From positions 1 through 64,000 of the forward strand of contig NZ_FQZF01000029.1 in NCBI RefSeq assembly GCF_900141905.1: a stretch of DNA of 64,000 nucleotides, given 5' to 3'. The stretch comes from Muricoccus roseus (GTDB lineage Bacteria; Pseudomonadota; Alphaproteobacteria; Acetobacterales; Acetobacteraceae). Positions 25,962 to 35,210 of this stretch are shown here, one piece after another. The notes under the pieces are model-generated. The model worked only from the letters and a program-made list of their open reading frames with translations, had not been told where the DNA came from and did no database searches. Position 1 is the stretch's first letter, and every line of letters starts with the position of its first letter. Position numbers and translations under genes: made by a program.

Positions 25962-27553
25962 CAGGCCCTCCCGGTCGCACGGTCGAGCGCGGCGCGCACG
26001 TCCTGCGGGTCGAAGCGCCGCCAGCGGGCGCAGACATGCTGGTCCGGGCGGAGGAGATAGGTGGTGCCGGGGCGGGCGTCGTAGCGGGCCGCGGCCACGC
26101 CCCCCGCATCCTCCTCCGTCGAGAGATTGACGACGCGGATCGCGGGCACCGTTTCCGGCATGGTGGGGGCTGAGGCGCCGAAATGCAGCAGGGTGAAGCC
26201 GCCGCCCAGGCGGCGCAGCAGCCAGTCATCGCCCAGCGGGGCGTCGAGCGCGGGCGCGCCGGGGACCATGGGAGCATCGAACACGTCGGAATCCGGCGTG
26301 TTCAGCGGGGATGCGCGATAGGTGCTGGGCAGCGAGAGGCGGCCGCTGTTCACCATGCGGCGGGCGAAGGCGCAGTCCTTCGCCAGCTCCAGCACGGCGT
26401 CGCGGAAGGCGCGGCTGCTCTCGTTCTTGGGGGTGATGAAATCGGTGGAGCGGGTGGAGTTGAGGATGTTCTCGTCCGCCGCCGCCACCCGCTCGGCATC
26501 GTAGCTGTCCAGCAGGGAATCCGGTGCCGCGCCGCGGAGCACGAGGGCGAGCTTCCATGCGAGGTTCTCGGCGTCCTGGATGCCGCTGTTGGCGCCCCGC
26601 GCGCCGAAGGGCGAAACCCCATGCGCGGCATCGCCGGCGAAGATCACGCGGCCATGGCGGAAGCGCTCCATCCGCAGGCAGGAAAAGGTGTAGACGCTGA
26701 CCCATTCCAGCTCGAACTCGGCGTCCCGGCCCAGCAGCGCCCGCACGCGGGGGATGACCCTCTCGGGCCGCTTCTCCTCCTCCGGGTCGGCATCCCAGCC
26801 CAACTGGAAGTCGATGCGCCAGACGCCGTCGGGCTGGCTGTGCAGCAGGACCGACTGGTTCGGGTGGAAGGGGGGGTCGAACCAGAACCAGCGCTCGGCC
26901 GGGAAGTCCGCCTTCATGCGCACATCGGCGATGAGGAAGCGGTCGCGGAAGGTGCGGCCCTTGCTTTCCAGACCCATGGCCCGGCGGATGGGGGAGCGCG
27001 CGCCATCGGCGGCGACCACGTAGTCGGCGAGGATCCGGTAGTCGCCCTCCGGCGTCTCCACCGTCAGCTCGACGCCATCCTCCCGCGCATCCAGCGCGGC
27101 CACCTTGTTGCCCCAGCGGATCTCGATGTTGGGAAGCGACCGGGCGCGGTCGAGCAGGAAGCCTTCGACATAGTATTGCTGGAGGTTGATGAAGGCGGGC
27201 CGGTGGTGGCCGCCTTCGGGCAGCAGGTCGAAGCTGTAGACGGGCTCGTCGCGGTGGAAGACCCGGCCAAGATTCCAGGTGACGCCCTTCTCCACCATGC
27301 GGTCGCCGCAGCCGAGGCGGTCAAAGATCTCGAGCGTGCGTTTGGCGAAGCAGATGGCGCGGGAGCCGTGGGAGAGGCAGCGGTCGTCATCGAGCAGCAG
27401 CACGCGCAGCCCGGATTGCGCGAGGTCTATGGCGGTGGCGAGGCCGACGGGCCCCGCGCCCACCACCACAACGGGGTGATGCGCGACCTGCGCCGCCGAT
27501 TGGTCCGGCGAGCGTTGGTATTCGAAGCGCAGCAACTGGTAGTCGATATGCAC
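25961..27553 (-). CDS. FAD-dependent aromatic monooxygenase (MhpA/MhaA-like)
   Basis: This is a 530-residue flavoprotein hydroxylase of the PHBH/MhpA group. The FAD dinucleotide fold is VVVVGAGPVGLATAIDLAQ, the second motif is VVAADGARSPIRRAM, and the ribityl-binding motif is GRVIFAGDAAHGVSPFGARG. The C-terminal thioredoxin-like region (about 430-530) is present as in phenol-type hydroxylases. GTG 27553 follows GGGAGGGG. Being first in the homogentisate operon, it probably hydroxylates 3-hydroxyphenylacetate or a related phenol to homogentisate; an MhpA-type 3-hydroxyphenylpropionate activity is the alternative. Divergent from the MarR gene. Confidence 0.88.
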   Translation of the reverse strand: MHIDYQLLRFEYQRSPDQSAAQVAHHPVVVVGAGPVGLATAIDLAQSGLRVLLLDDDRCLSHGSRAICFAKRTLEIFDRLGCGDRMVEKGVTWNLGRVFHRDEPVYSFDLLPEGGHHRPAFINLQQYYVEGFLLDRARSLPNIEIRWGNKVAALDAREDGVELTVETPEGDYRILADYVVAADGARSPIRRAMGLESKGRTFRDRFLIADVRMKADFPAERWFWFDPPFHPNQSVLLHSQPDGVWRIDFQLGWDADPEEEKRPERVIPRVRALLGRDAEFELEWVSVYTFSCLRMERFRHGRVIFAGDAAHGVSPFGARGANSGIQDAENLAWKLALVLRGAAPDSLLDSYDAERVAAADENILNSTRSTDFITPKNESSRAFRDAVLELAKDCAFARRMVNSGRLSLPSTYRASPLNTPDSDVFDAPMVPGAPALDAPLGDDWLLRRLGGGFTLLHFGASAPTMPETVPAIRVVNLSTEEDAGGVAAARYDARPGTTYLLRPDQHVCARWRRFDPQDVRAALDRATGRA

Positions 27554-27644
27554 GACCGACCCCTCCCGGCATTTCCCCTGATGCCGCCTTCTTGCCCCGC
27601 TTCTGGCGGGCGATGCGGCCTGGATGTTATGCTCACCGCATATC

Positions 27645-27663
27645 ATCTCGTTTGAGACGAAAT
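27645..27663. promoter_or_regulatory. Candidate MarR operator, 19 bp imperfect palindrome
   Basis: ATCTCGTTTGAGACGAAAT has the inner arms TCGT and ACGA and outer AT ends, with 14 of 19 positions symmetric. It lies in the divergent gap between the FAD monooxygenase (starts 27553) and MarR (starts 27674) genes, 10 bases before the latter. A -10-like TATCAT at 27641-27646 overlaps it, so binding would block transcription. Binding by the neighbouring MarR protein is inferred. Confidence 0.6.
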
Positions 27664-27673
27664 CAAGTGCCCG

Positions 27674-28165
27674 ATGAGGAGGCGCGCCATCCCCCCGCCG
27701 AAAACCGATGCCCCGCTCCGCCTCGCGGATTTCCTGCCCTACCGGATCTCGGTCGCGGCCGAGAGCGTGAGCCGGGCCTTCGCCGAGCGCTACGAGGCGG
27801 AATTCGGCCTCTCCATCCCGGAATGGCGGGTGATGGCGGTGCTGGGCGAAGGGGAGTCGCTCTCGACCCAGGCGGTGATCGCGCGGACGGAGATGGACCG
27901 GGTGAAGGTCAGCCGAGCGGTGATCCGGCTGGCGGATAAGGGGCTGATCAGCCGGGCGGCGCATCCGGAGGACCAGCGCGCGCAGGTGCTGCGCCTCGCG
28001 CCGCGGGGTCTGACCCTCTACCGCCGCATCGTGCCCCGTGCCCATGCGCTGCAGGCCGAGTTGGCTGAGGTGCTGACGGCCGAGGAGATCGCGGCGCTGG
28101 GGGGAATGCTGGAAAGGCTGCGGCGGAGGGCCTCGCGTCTTCTCGGCGAAGATGGCGAGGGCTGA
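27674..28165 (+). CDS. MarR-family regulator of the homogentisate operon
   Basis: The 163-residue protein has the MarR core FGLSIPEWRVMAVLGEGESL, recognition helix MDRVKVSRAVIRLADKGLI and wing HPEDQRAQVLRLAP. The IPEWRVM stretch is typical of regulators adjoining homogentisate and other aromatic-acid genes. It is transcribed away from the operon that starts at 27553 and probably represses it until an aromatic acid or homogentisate binds. The ATG has no clear ribosome site upstream, so a leaderless message or a different start is possible. Confidence 0.9.
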   Translation: MRRRAIPPPKTDAPLRLADFLPYRISVAAESVSRAFAERYEAEFGLSIPEWRVMAVLGEGESLSTQAVIARTEMDRVKVSRAVIRLADKGLISRAAHPEDQRAQVLRLAPRGLTLYRRIVPRAHALQAELAEVLTAEEIAALGGMLERLRRRASRLLGEDGEG

Positions 28166-28273
28166 GGCCGGCGGGGCGCGGGGTTCATGACCTGGCAGCC
28201 CGCCATCCGCCTCTGTTCAGCATCGCCCGACCTCTCCTAGGCTCCCCCGGGGGGCGGTGCCGACTCCGCGGCC

Positions 28274-29536
28274 ATGATGGGGACAGGGATGCGGATCGCC
28301 GTCATCGGGAATGGGATCGTGGGCAGTTGCTGCGCCGCCTGGCTGCAGCGCGACGGGCACCAGGTCACCTTCATCGATCCGCTCGGCCCGGCGGAGGCGA
28401 CCTCCTTCGGCAATGCCGGCTCGCTCTCCCCCTCGGCCTGCCTGCCCGTGGGCATGCCGGGCATGTGGAAGAAGGTGCCGGGCTGGCTGCTCGATCCTCT
28501 CGGCCCGCTTTCCGTGCGCTGGTCCTACGCGCCCGTGGCCGCGCCCTGGCTGCTGCGCTTCCTGCGGGCAAGCGAGCCCGCGCAGGTCGTGCGGATCGCG
28601 GCGGCGCTGCGCGGGCTGCTGGCGCCGATCTTCGAATGCTACGAGCCGCTGCTGCAGCGGGCGGGGGCGACCTCGCTCGTGAACCGCAGCGGCTGCCTCT
28701 ATGTCTATTCCGGGCCGGAGGCGGCGCGGCAGTGGAAGTGGGGGATGGATCTCCGCCGTTCGCTCGGCGTCGAGATGCGCGACGTGGACGAGGATGAGCT
28801 CATCGCGCTGGAGCCGGACCTGAAGGGGCGCTTCCGCTTCGGCATCCTGGCGCCGGAGAACGGCTCCACCACCGACCCGGCCGCGCTGACCCGCGCCATC
28901 TTCAACCGCTGCACGCAGGATGGCGCGGCCGTGGTGCGGGCGCGCGCCACCGGCTTCCGCAAGGCGGGCACGGAGGTGGCCGCCGTGCGGCTGGAGGGCG
29001 GGCGCGAGGTGGAATGCGACGGTGTGGTGCTGGCGGGCGGCGCCTGGTCCGCCCGGCTCGCGCGGCAGCTTGGCCCCGCCATCCCGCTGGAGACGCAGCG
29101 CGGCTACCATGTGACGGTCGGCAGCAACAACCTGGCGCTCCGGCACACCGTCATGGCGGTGGAGCACAACATGATGGTGAACCCCATGGGCATGGGGCTG
29201 CGCCTCGCCGGCTCGGTGGAGTTCGCGGGGCTTTCGGCACCGCCGAACTATGAAAGGGCGGATGTGCTGCTCGCCCGGGGGAAGGAGATGTTCCCGCATC
29301 TCGACACCAGCCAGACGACGCAATGGATGGGGCACCGCCCCTGCCTGCCGGACAGCCTGCCCGTGATCGGCGCGGCGCCGCGGGCGGGCAATGCCTGGTT
29401 CGCCTTCGGGCATGGGCATGTCGGCATGTGTGGCGCGGCCAGCACGGGGCGGGAGGTGGCGAATCTCGTCGCCGGCCGCGCGACCGCGATCGACCTCGCG
29501 CCCTTCGCGCCCACCCGTTTCCGGCGCGCCGCCTGA
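28274..29536 (+). CDS. DadA-like FAD-dependent amino-acid dehydrogenase/oxidase
   Basis: The 420-residue flavoenzyme has the N-terminal FAD motif RIAVIGNGIVGSCCAAWLQ, mid-region WKWGMDLRRSLGVEMRD, VLAGGAWSARLARQLG, and the C-terminal GHRPCLPDSLPVIG and GHGHVGM. This is the DadA (D-amino acid dehydrogenase) pattern, shared with related imino-acid oxidases. ATG 28274 starts the frame; ATG 28289 is better placed behind GGGGACAGGG and may be the true start. It is followed 34 bases later by a Bug receptor and then hydantoinase genes, suggesting oxidation of an amine or amino acid made from an imported cyclic amide. Confidence 0.87.
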   Translation: MMGTGMRIAVIGNGIVGSCCAAWLQRDGHQVTFIDPLGPAEATSFGNAGSLSPSACLPVGMPGMWKKVPGWLLDPLGPLSVRWSYAPVAAPWLLRFLRASEPAQVVRIAAALRGLLAPIFECYEPLLQRAGATSLVNRSGCLYVYSGPEAARQWKWGMDLRRSLGVEMRDVDEDELIALEPDLKGRFRFGILAPENGSTTDPAALTRAIFNRCTQDGAAVVRARATGFRKAGTEVAAVRLEGGREVECDGVVLAGGAWSARLARQLGPAIPLETQRGYHVTVGSNNLALRHTVMAVEHNMMVNPMGMGLRLAGSVEFAGLSAPPNYERADVLLARGKEMFPHLDTSQTTQWMGHRPCLPDSLPVIGAAPRAGNAWFAFGHGHVGMCGAASTGREVANLVAGRATAIDLAPFAPTRFRRAA

Positions 29537-29570
29537 TGCAGACCCTCCCCCACCCTGAAAGGACCCGGCC

Positions 29571-30575
29571 ATGACCCCGCCCGTCGCCCGCCGCGCACTC
29601 GCCCTTGGTGCTCTGGGAGGGGCCCTGGGAGGGGCCCTGGGAATGGCGGCGGCCATGCCGGCGCGGGCGCAGGCGGCCTGGCCCACCCGGCCCGTGCGGA
29701 TCGTCGTGCCCTTCCCCCCCGGCGGCAGCACGGATGTGCTGGCGCGGCGCCTGGCCGAACGCATGACCCCCGCCCTGGGGCAGCCGGTGCTGGTGGAGAA
29801 CCGCCCGGGCGCGGGCGGCACGACGGGGGCGGATTTCGTCTCCAAATCGGCGCCGGACGGGCACACGCTGCTGATGGGCGTGACCGGCAGCAACGCCATC
29901 GCGGCCAGCCTCTTCCCCAACCTGCCCTATGATCCCGTGGCGGGTTTCGCGCCCGTCTCCCGCGTCGTCTCGGCCCCGCTGGTGGTGGTGGCGGGCCCTG
30001 CCCTGCCCGTGGCGGACCTGCCCGCCTATATCGCGGCGGCGAAGGCCGCGCCCGGGGGCATCACCTATGCGACGCCGGGCAACGGCACCTCCATGCATCT
30101 CACCGGGGTGATGTTCGGGCTCTCGGCAGGAGTGGAGCTGACGCATGTCCCCTATCGCGGCTCCGCCCAGGCGACGACGGACCTGATGGCGGGGCTGGTG
30201 AAATCCTCCTTCGCCGACCTGCTCGTCATCCTGCCGCAGCTGCGCGCGGGCACGGTGAAGGCCCTGGCGGTGACGGGGGCCGAGCGGCATCCGCTGCTGC
30301 CGGAGGTGCCGACCGTGGCCGAGGCGGCGCTGCCCGGCTTCCAGGCGGAATCCTGGCAGGGCGTCTTGGCGCCGCCGGGCACGCCCCCTGCCCTGCTGGC
30401 GCGCCTGCATGAGGAGGTGGCGCGCGCCATGCAGGCACCCGAGATCCGCGACGCCTTCGCGCAGCAGGGCTTCCGGGTGGAGGCCACGCCGCCGGCGGAT
30501 TTCGCGGCCTTCGTGAAGGCCGAGGTGGCGAAATGGGCACGCGTGGTGAAGGATGGCGGCGTGCGGCTGGACTGA
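29571..30575 (+). CDS. Bug-family solute receptor next to DadA-like gene
   Basis: This is a 334-residue receptor. Its signal peptide contains a Gly-Ala-Leu repeat produced by a 12 bp DNA repeat at 29613-29642. The mature protein has WPTRPVRIVVPFPPGGSTD, ENRPGAGGTTGADFVSKSA and HVPYRGSAQATTDL. AAAGGA precedes the start. It lies between the DadA-like oxidase and HyuA, all on the plus strand, so it probably feeds the same pathway. Confidence 0.9.
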   Translation: MTPPVARRALALGALGGALGGALGMAAAMPARAQAAWPTRPVRIVVPFPPGGSTDVLARRLAERMTPALGQPVLVENRPGAGGTTGADFVSKSAPDGHTLLMGVTGSNAIAASLFPNLPYDPVAGFAPVSRVVSAPLVVVAGPALPVADLPAYIAAAKAAPGGITYATPGNGTSMHLTGVMFGLSAGVELTHVPYRGSAQATTDLMAGLVKSSFADLLVILPQLRAGTVKALAVTGAERHPLLPEVPTVAEAALPGFQAESWQGVLAPPGTPPALLARLHEEVARAMQAPEIRDAFAQQGFRVEATPPADFAAFVKAEVAKWARVVKDGGVRLD

Positions 30576-30631
30576 GCGCCGCGCGCCGCTCCCCTCCTCG
30601 TCATCGCTGAAGCAAAGGTTGGAACGGGCTC

Positions 30632-32650
30632 TTGGACATCGGTATCGATATTGGCGGCACCTTCACGGATGCCGTGCTGCGCGGCGGCGACGGGGCGTTG
30701 CGTTCACTGAAGGTTCCCAGCACGCCGGATGATCCGGCGCGCGCCGTGGGCCATGCGCTCTCCCGCCTCCTTGGCGGGGATGCGGCGCCGGGCGCGGTCC
30801 GGCGCTTCCTGCACGGCACCACGGTGGCCACCAACGCGATCCTCGAGAACACGGCGGCGCCAACCGGGCTGATCACCACCGCGGGCTTCGCTGACATCAT
30901 CGAGCTCGGGCGGATGACCCGGGCCTCGAACTACGACCTGCTCTTCGGACCGCAGACGCCGGTGGCGCTGATCCCGCCGGAGCGGCGGATGGAGGTACTG
31001 GAGCGGATTGGCGCGGATGGAAGCGTGCTGGAGCCGCTGGACGAGGAGGGCGTGGCGCGGGCCGCGCGGGCGTTGGAAGCGGCGGGGGTGAAGGCGGTCG
31101 CGATCTGCTTCCTCTTCGCCTTCCTCGACCCCGCGCATGAGCGGCGTGCGCGGGAGATCGTGCGGGACACCTGCCCGGCGATGGCGGTCTCCCTCTCCTC
31201 CGAGGTGGACCCGGCGCCGCGCGAATATGAGCGGACCTGCGCGACCGCCTTCGACGCGGCGCTGAAGCCCGTGATGAGCGACTATCTCGGCCGGATCGAG
31301 GCCATCCTGCGGGGCGCCGGGATCGGCGTGCCGATGCAGGTGATGCATTCGCGCGGCGGGCTGCTGGGCGCGGGGGCGGCGCGCGGAAAGCCGATCCGGC
31401 TGACCCTTTCGGGCCCCTCGGCGGCGGCGATCGGGGCGGCGGCGGTGCTGCGCGGCGCGGGCATGCCGGATGGCGTTTCCATCGATGTGGGCGGGACGAG
31501 CGCCGACGTGGCGGTGATCCGCGACGGCGCGCCGGCGCTGCGGATGGACGGGATGATCGGCACCTTCCCCGTGCGCGTGCCCACCGCCGACGTGCTGGCC
31601 GTGGCGGCGGGCGGCGGCTCCATCGCCTGGATCGACGATGCGGGCGGGCTGCGGGTGGGGCCACGCTCGGCTGGGGCGGTGCCAGGGCCGGCCTGCTACC
31701 GGCGCGGCGGCACGCGGCCGACGGTGCTGGATGCCTCCGTGGTGCTCGGCCTGGTGGACCCCGCGCGCTTCGCTGCGGGGGAGCTGGTGCTGGACGCGGC
31801 GGCGGCGGCCGAGGCGATCGAGCGGGAGATCGCGGGGCCGCTCGGCCTCGGGCTGCGGGAGGCGGCGGTGGCCATCCACCGCGTGATCAACGCCACCATG
31901 GCGGAAGCCGTGCGGAGCGTGACGGTGGCGCGCGGCACCGACCCGCGCGAGCTGCCCCTGGTGCCGGCCGGCGGCGGCGGCGGGCTCCATGCCTATGCCA
32001 TCGCGGAGGAACTGGGGCAGACCCGCATCGTGGTCCCGGCCGCGCCGGGGGTGCTGGCCGCCACGGGGCTGCTGGCGGCGCCGCTGGAACATGACGCCGC
32101 GCGGGGCTTCGGCCGGCCGCTGGACGAGTTGCCGGATGCGGCGCTGCGCGATGCGATCGGCGCGCTGGTGGCGGAGACGCGGGCGGCCATGCTGGCGGAT
32201 GGGGCGGAGGCCGATGCAGCGGAGGTGCTGGTGACAGCCAGCGCCAGCTTCATCGGCCAGGGGCATAGCCTGGACGTGGCCCTGCCGCCCGACATCGCCG
32301 CGCCGGGCGCGGCCATCCATGAGGGCTTCATCGCCGCGCATCGCGCCGCCTACGGGCATGCGCGCCAGGCCCCGGTGCGGCTCGTCTCGCTGCGCGTGGT
32401 ACGGCGGCTGCGGCCCTTGGAGGCCTCGGCTCCCGTCGCCGCGCGGATCGATGCGCGGCCCGGAAGCCGCACCGCGGTGATCGGCGGGGTGGCGCAGGAG
32501 GTGGCGGTGGTGCCGCGCGGGAGCCTCGCGCCCGGCGAGGTGCTGCGCGGCCCCGCCATTCTCGAACAGGATGACACGACGCTGGTCGTGCCGGCCGAAT
32601 GGCGCGTCACGGCCCATCCGGCGCATCTGCTGATGGAGCGCGCCGCATGA
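30632..32650 (+). CDS. hyuA: Hydantoinase/oxoprolinase subunit A
   Basis: The 672-residue ATP-dependent subunit begins DIGIDIGGTFTDAVLRGGD, the acetate-kinase-like ATP motif of the HyuA/OPLAH family, with HGTTVATNAILENT and SIDVGGTSADVAVI further in. Family reactions are ATP-driven opening of 5-oxoproline or N-methylhydantoin rings and, with related subunits, acetone or acetophenone carboxylation. The start is TTG at 30632, because no ATG or GTG lies before the essential glycine motif; its ribosome site is weak. It overlaps hyuB by 4 bases. Confidence 0.9.
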   Translation: MDIGIDIGGTFTDAVLRGGDGALRSLKVPSTPDDPARAVGHALSRLLGGDAAPGAVRRFLHGTTVATNAILENTAAPTGLITTAGFADIIELGRMTRASNYDLLFGPQTPVALIPPERRMEVLERIGADGSVLEPLDEEGVARAARALEAAGVKAVAICFLFAFLDPAHERRAREIVRDTCPAMAVSLSSEVDPAPREYERTCATAFDAALKPVMSDYLGRIEAILRGAGIGVPMQVMHSRGGLLGAGAARGKPIRLTLSGPSAAAIGAAAVLRGAGMPDGVSIDVGGTSADVAVIRDGAPALRMDGMIGTFPVRVPTADVLAVAAGGGSIAWIDDAGGLRVGPRSAGAVPGPACYRRGGTRPTVLDASVVLGLVDPARFAAGELVLDAAAAAEAIEREIAGPLGLGLREAAVAIHRVINATMAEAVRSVTVARGTDPRELPLVPAGGGGGLHAYAIAEELGQTRIVVPAAPGVLAATGLLAAPLEHDAARGFGRPLDELPDAALRDAIGALVAETRAAMLADGAEADAAEVLVTASASFIGQGHSLDVALPPDIAAPGAAIHEGFIAAHRAAYGHARQAPVRLVSLRVVRRLRPLEASAPVAARIDARPGSRTAVIGGVAQEVAVVPRGSLAPGEVLRGPAILEQDDTTLVVPAEWRVTAHPAHLLMERAA

Positions 32651-34233
32651 GCGCCGAACGCCTCGACCCCGCCACCATCGAGATCGTCCGCCGCCGGCTG
32701 GAGGCGGTCGCGGAGGAGATGCAGGCGGTGATGCTGCGCTCCGCCGTCTCGCCCATCGTGCGAGAGGCCAATGACGCCTCGGCCAGCCTGTTCCTGCCGG
32801 ATGGCACGGTGATGGCGCAGTCCATCTCCCTGCCCCTGCTGCTGGGATGCCTGATGCCGGCCGTGGCGCGCATGCTGCGGGACTTCCCGGTGGAGGAGAT
32901 GCGGCCGGGCGACGTCTACCTGATGAACGACCCCTATGACGGGGGCACGCATATCCCGGACGTGTCGCTGATGGTGCCGGTCTTCGCCGAGGGGCGGGTG
33001 ATCGCCCTCGCCGGGACCATCCTGCACCACCAGGACCTGGGCGGGCTCACCCCAGGCTCCCTGCCCACCACCTCCACCGAGATCTTCCAGGAGGGGCTGC
33101 GCCTGCCGCCGCTGCGCCTGGCGCGGGAAGGGGTGTCGGACCCGCAGATCCTGCGGATCATCGCGCTCAACACCCGCACGCCCGATGCCTTCGCCTGGGA
33201 CCTGGAGGCGCAGATCGCCGCCTGCCGCGTGGCCGCGACGCGGATGGAGGAGCTGGCGGGGCGCCATGGGGCGGATGCGCTGACGGCGATGATGCAGGAG
33301 CTGGTGCGCCGCGCCGAGGCCGCGACGCGCGCGGCCATCCGCGCCATCCCCGATGGCAGCTGGACCTATGAGGACGCGCTCGACAATGACGGAATCGAGC
33401 TGGACCGCGAGGTGCCGATCCGGGTGCGGGTGACGGTGGAGGGCGACGCGATCACCTTCGACTTCACCGGCACCTCGCCCCAGGTGCGCGGGCCGGTGAA
33501 TGCCGCGCCCGCCGGGGTGATGGCCGGCTGCTTCTTCGCCCTGCGCGCCGTGACGGGGCCGGACATTCCGAACAACGGCGGCTGCGCGCGGCCCCTGCGC
33601 GTCGTCCTGCCCGAGGGGTCGCTGCTGAACCCGCGCATGCCCGCGCCGCTGAACGCGCGCACGGGCACGGTGAAGCTGCTGACCAATGCCATCCTCGGCG
33701 CGCTCGCCCAGGCGCTGCCGGACCGGATCCCGGCGGCCAATTCGGGCTGCTCGACCGTCATGGCGCTGTCCGGCCGCCGCGCGGACGGCTCGGCCCGGGT
33801 GGTGACGGAGGTGCTGGCCGGCGGCAGCGGCGGCTCCGCCCAGGGGCCGGGCGTGCATGGCGTCTCGACCGATGTCGGCAACACGATGAACCTGCCGGTC
33901 GAGGCGATGGAAACCGATGCGCCGGTGCGGGTGCACCATTGGCGCGTGCGGCGGGGTTCCGGCGGCGCGGGGTTGCATCCCGGCGGCTGCGGCATCGACC
34001 GCGAATACGAGGTGCTGCGCGGGCCGCTCACCCTCACCTTCCGGGGGGAGCGGCATTTCCACGCGGCACGGGGCAGCGCCGGCGGCGGGGATGGCCGCGT
34101 GGCGGAAGCCTGGGTGGTCCGCAACGACGGACGAAGGGAGGCGGTGCGCTCCAAGCTCACCACGGTGCTGAACACGGGCGACCGGCTGCTGATGGGCACG
34201 GCCGGCGCCGGAGGCTGGGGGCCAACCACATGA
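32647..34233 (+). CDS. hyuB: Hydantoinase/oxoprolinase subunit B
   Basis: The 528-residue partner subunit (HyuB family) contains DPATIEIVRRRLEAVAEEMQ at the start, EMRPGDVYLMNDPYDGGTHIPD, and GGGDGRVAEAWV near the end. It forms a complex with HyuA. ATG 32647 overlaps the hyuA stop and its own stop overlaps the next Bug start (34230-34233), so the three genes are translationally coupled. Substrate is unknown: no carbamoylase is adjacent, so a classical hydantoin-to-amino-acid route is incomplete here. Confidence 0.92.
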   Translation: MSAERLDPATIEIVRRRLEAVAEEMQAVMLRSAVSPIVREANDASASLFLPDGTVMAQSISLPLLLGCLMPAVARMLRDFPVEEMRPGDVYLMNDPYDGGTHIPDVSLMVPVFAEGRVIALAGTILHHQDLGGLTPGSLPTTSTEIFQEGLRLPPLRLAREGVSDPQILRIIALNTRTPDAFAWDLEAQIAACRVAATRMEELAGRHGADALTAMMQELVRRAEAATRAAIRAIPDGSWTYEDALDNDGIELDREVPIRVRVTVEGDAITFDFTGTSPQVRGPVNAAPAGVMAGCFFALRAVTGPDIPNNGGCARPLRVVLPEGSLLNPRMPAPLNARTGTVKLLTNAILGALAQALPDRIPAANSGCSTVMALSGRRADGSARVVTEVLAGGSGGSAQGPGVHGVSTDVGNTMNLPVEAMETDAPVRVHHWRVRRGSGGAGLHPGGCGIDREYEVLRGPLTLTFRGERHFHAARGSAGGGDGRVAEAWVVRNDGRREAVRSKLTTVLNTGDRLLMGTAGAGGWGPTT

Positions 34234-35210
34234 CGAAGCGCGCTTTCGCATCGCTAATCCTGTCCTCGCTGGCCCTGGGCGCGCTCGCGCCCCCGGCGGC
34301 GGCGCAGATAGATCCCACGCGCACGGTCCGGCTGATCGTCGGCTATGCGCCCGGGGGTTCCTTCGACGTCACGGGCCGCCTGGTGGCGGATGGGCTGCGC
34401 GAGCGGCTGGGGGTGAATGCCATCGTCGAGAACCGGCCCGGCGCGGGCGGGACCATCGGCTCCGACTATGTGGCCAAGGCTCCGGCGGACGGCACGGTGC
34501 TGCTGATCGGCGGCGCCGGCTCCCATGGAGTGACGCCGGCGGTGCGGCGCAACCTGCCCTTCGACACGGCGCGCGACTTCACCGCCATCGCCCGCGTGGC
34601 GGAATTCGCCAATGTCATGGTGGTGGGCGGCAACTCGCCCGCGCGTGACGTGAAGGGCTTCATCGAGATGGGCCGGGCCATGCCGGCCGGGCTCAACTTC
34701 GGCTCCCAGGGCGCGGGCACCTCGATCCACCTGACCGGAGAGATGTTCCGCCTGCGCTCGGGCCTGCCCATGACCCATGTGCCCTATCGCGGCAGCGCGC
34801 CGGCGGTGGTGGACCTACAGGCTGGGCGCATTCAGGTCATGTTCGACAACCTGCCCAATGTGTTCGGCCAGATCCAGGCAGGCACGCTGCGGGCGCTGGC
34901 CGTCACCTCCGCCGCGCGGCTGCCGAACCTCCCCGACGTGCCCACCATGGCGGAAGCCGGGGTGCCGGATTTCGTGGTGACAAGCTGGGTGGGCGTCTAC
35001 GGACCCGCGGGCCTGCCCGCCAGAACCGTGCAACAACTCTCCGACGCCATCCTGGAGACCGTCCGCTCCCCGGCCGGCCAGGCACGGCTGCGGACGATCA
35101 GCGCCGAGCCCGCCCCGGCCGGCGCGGCGGAATTCGACGCCGTGTGGCGGGCCGATATGCGGCGCTGGGCGGATGTGGTGCGGGAGGCGAAGATCGAGGT
35201 GGAGGACTGA
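34230..35210 (+). CDS. Bug-family solute receptor coupled to HyuAB
   Basis: This 326-residue receptor has a clean signal peptide (ASLILSSLALGALAPPAAAQ). Family blocks are RTVRLIVGYAPGGSFDVTG, ENRPGAGGTIGSDYVAKAP and HVPYRGSAPAVVDLQAG. It is the fourth Bug gene of the window and is linked to hyuB by a 4-base ATGA overlap. It therefore most likely captures the HyuAB substrate or its precursor. Confidence 0.9.
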   Translation: MTKRAFASLILSSLALGALAPPAAAQIDPTRTVRLIVGYAPGGSFDVTGRLVADGLRERLGVNAIVENRPGAGGTIGSDYVAKAPADGTVLLIGGAGSHGVTPAVRRNLPFDTARDFTAIARVAEFANVMVVGGNSPARDVKGFIEMGRAMPAGLNFGSQGAGTSIHLTGEMFRLRSGLPMTHVPYRGSAPAVVDLQAGRIQVMFDNLPNVFGQIQAGTLRALAVTSAARLPNLPDVPTMAEAGVPDFVVTSWVGVYGPAGLPARTVQQLSDAILETVRSPAGQARLRTISAEPAPAGAAEFDAVWRADMRRWADVVREAKIEVED

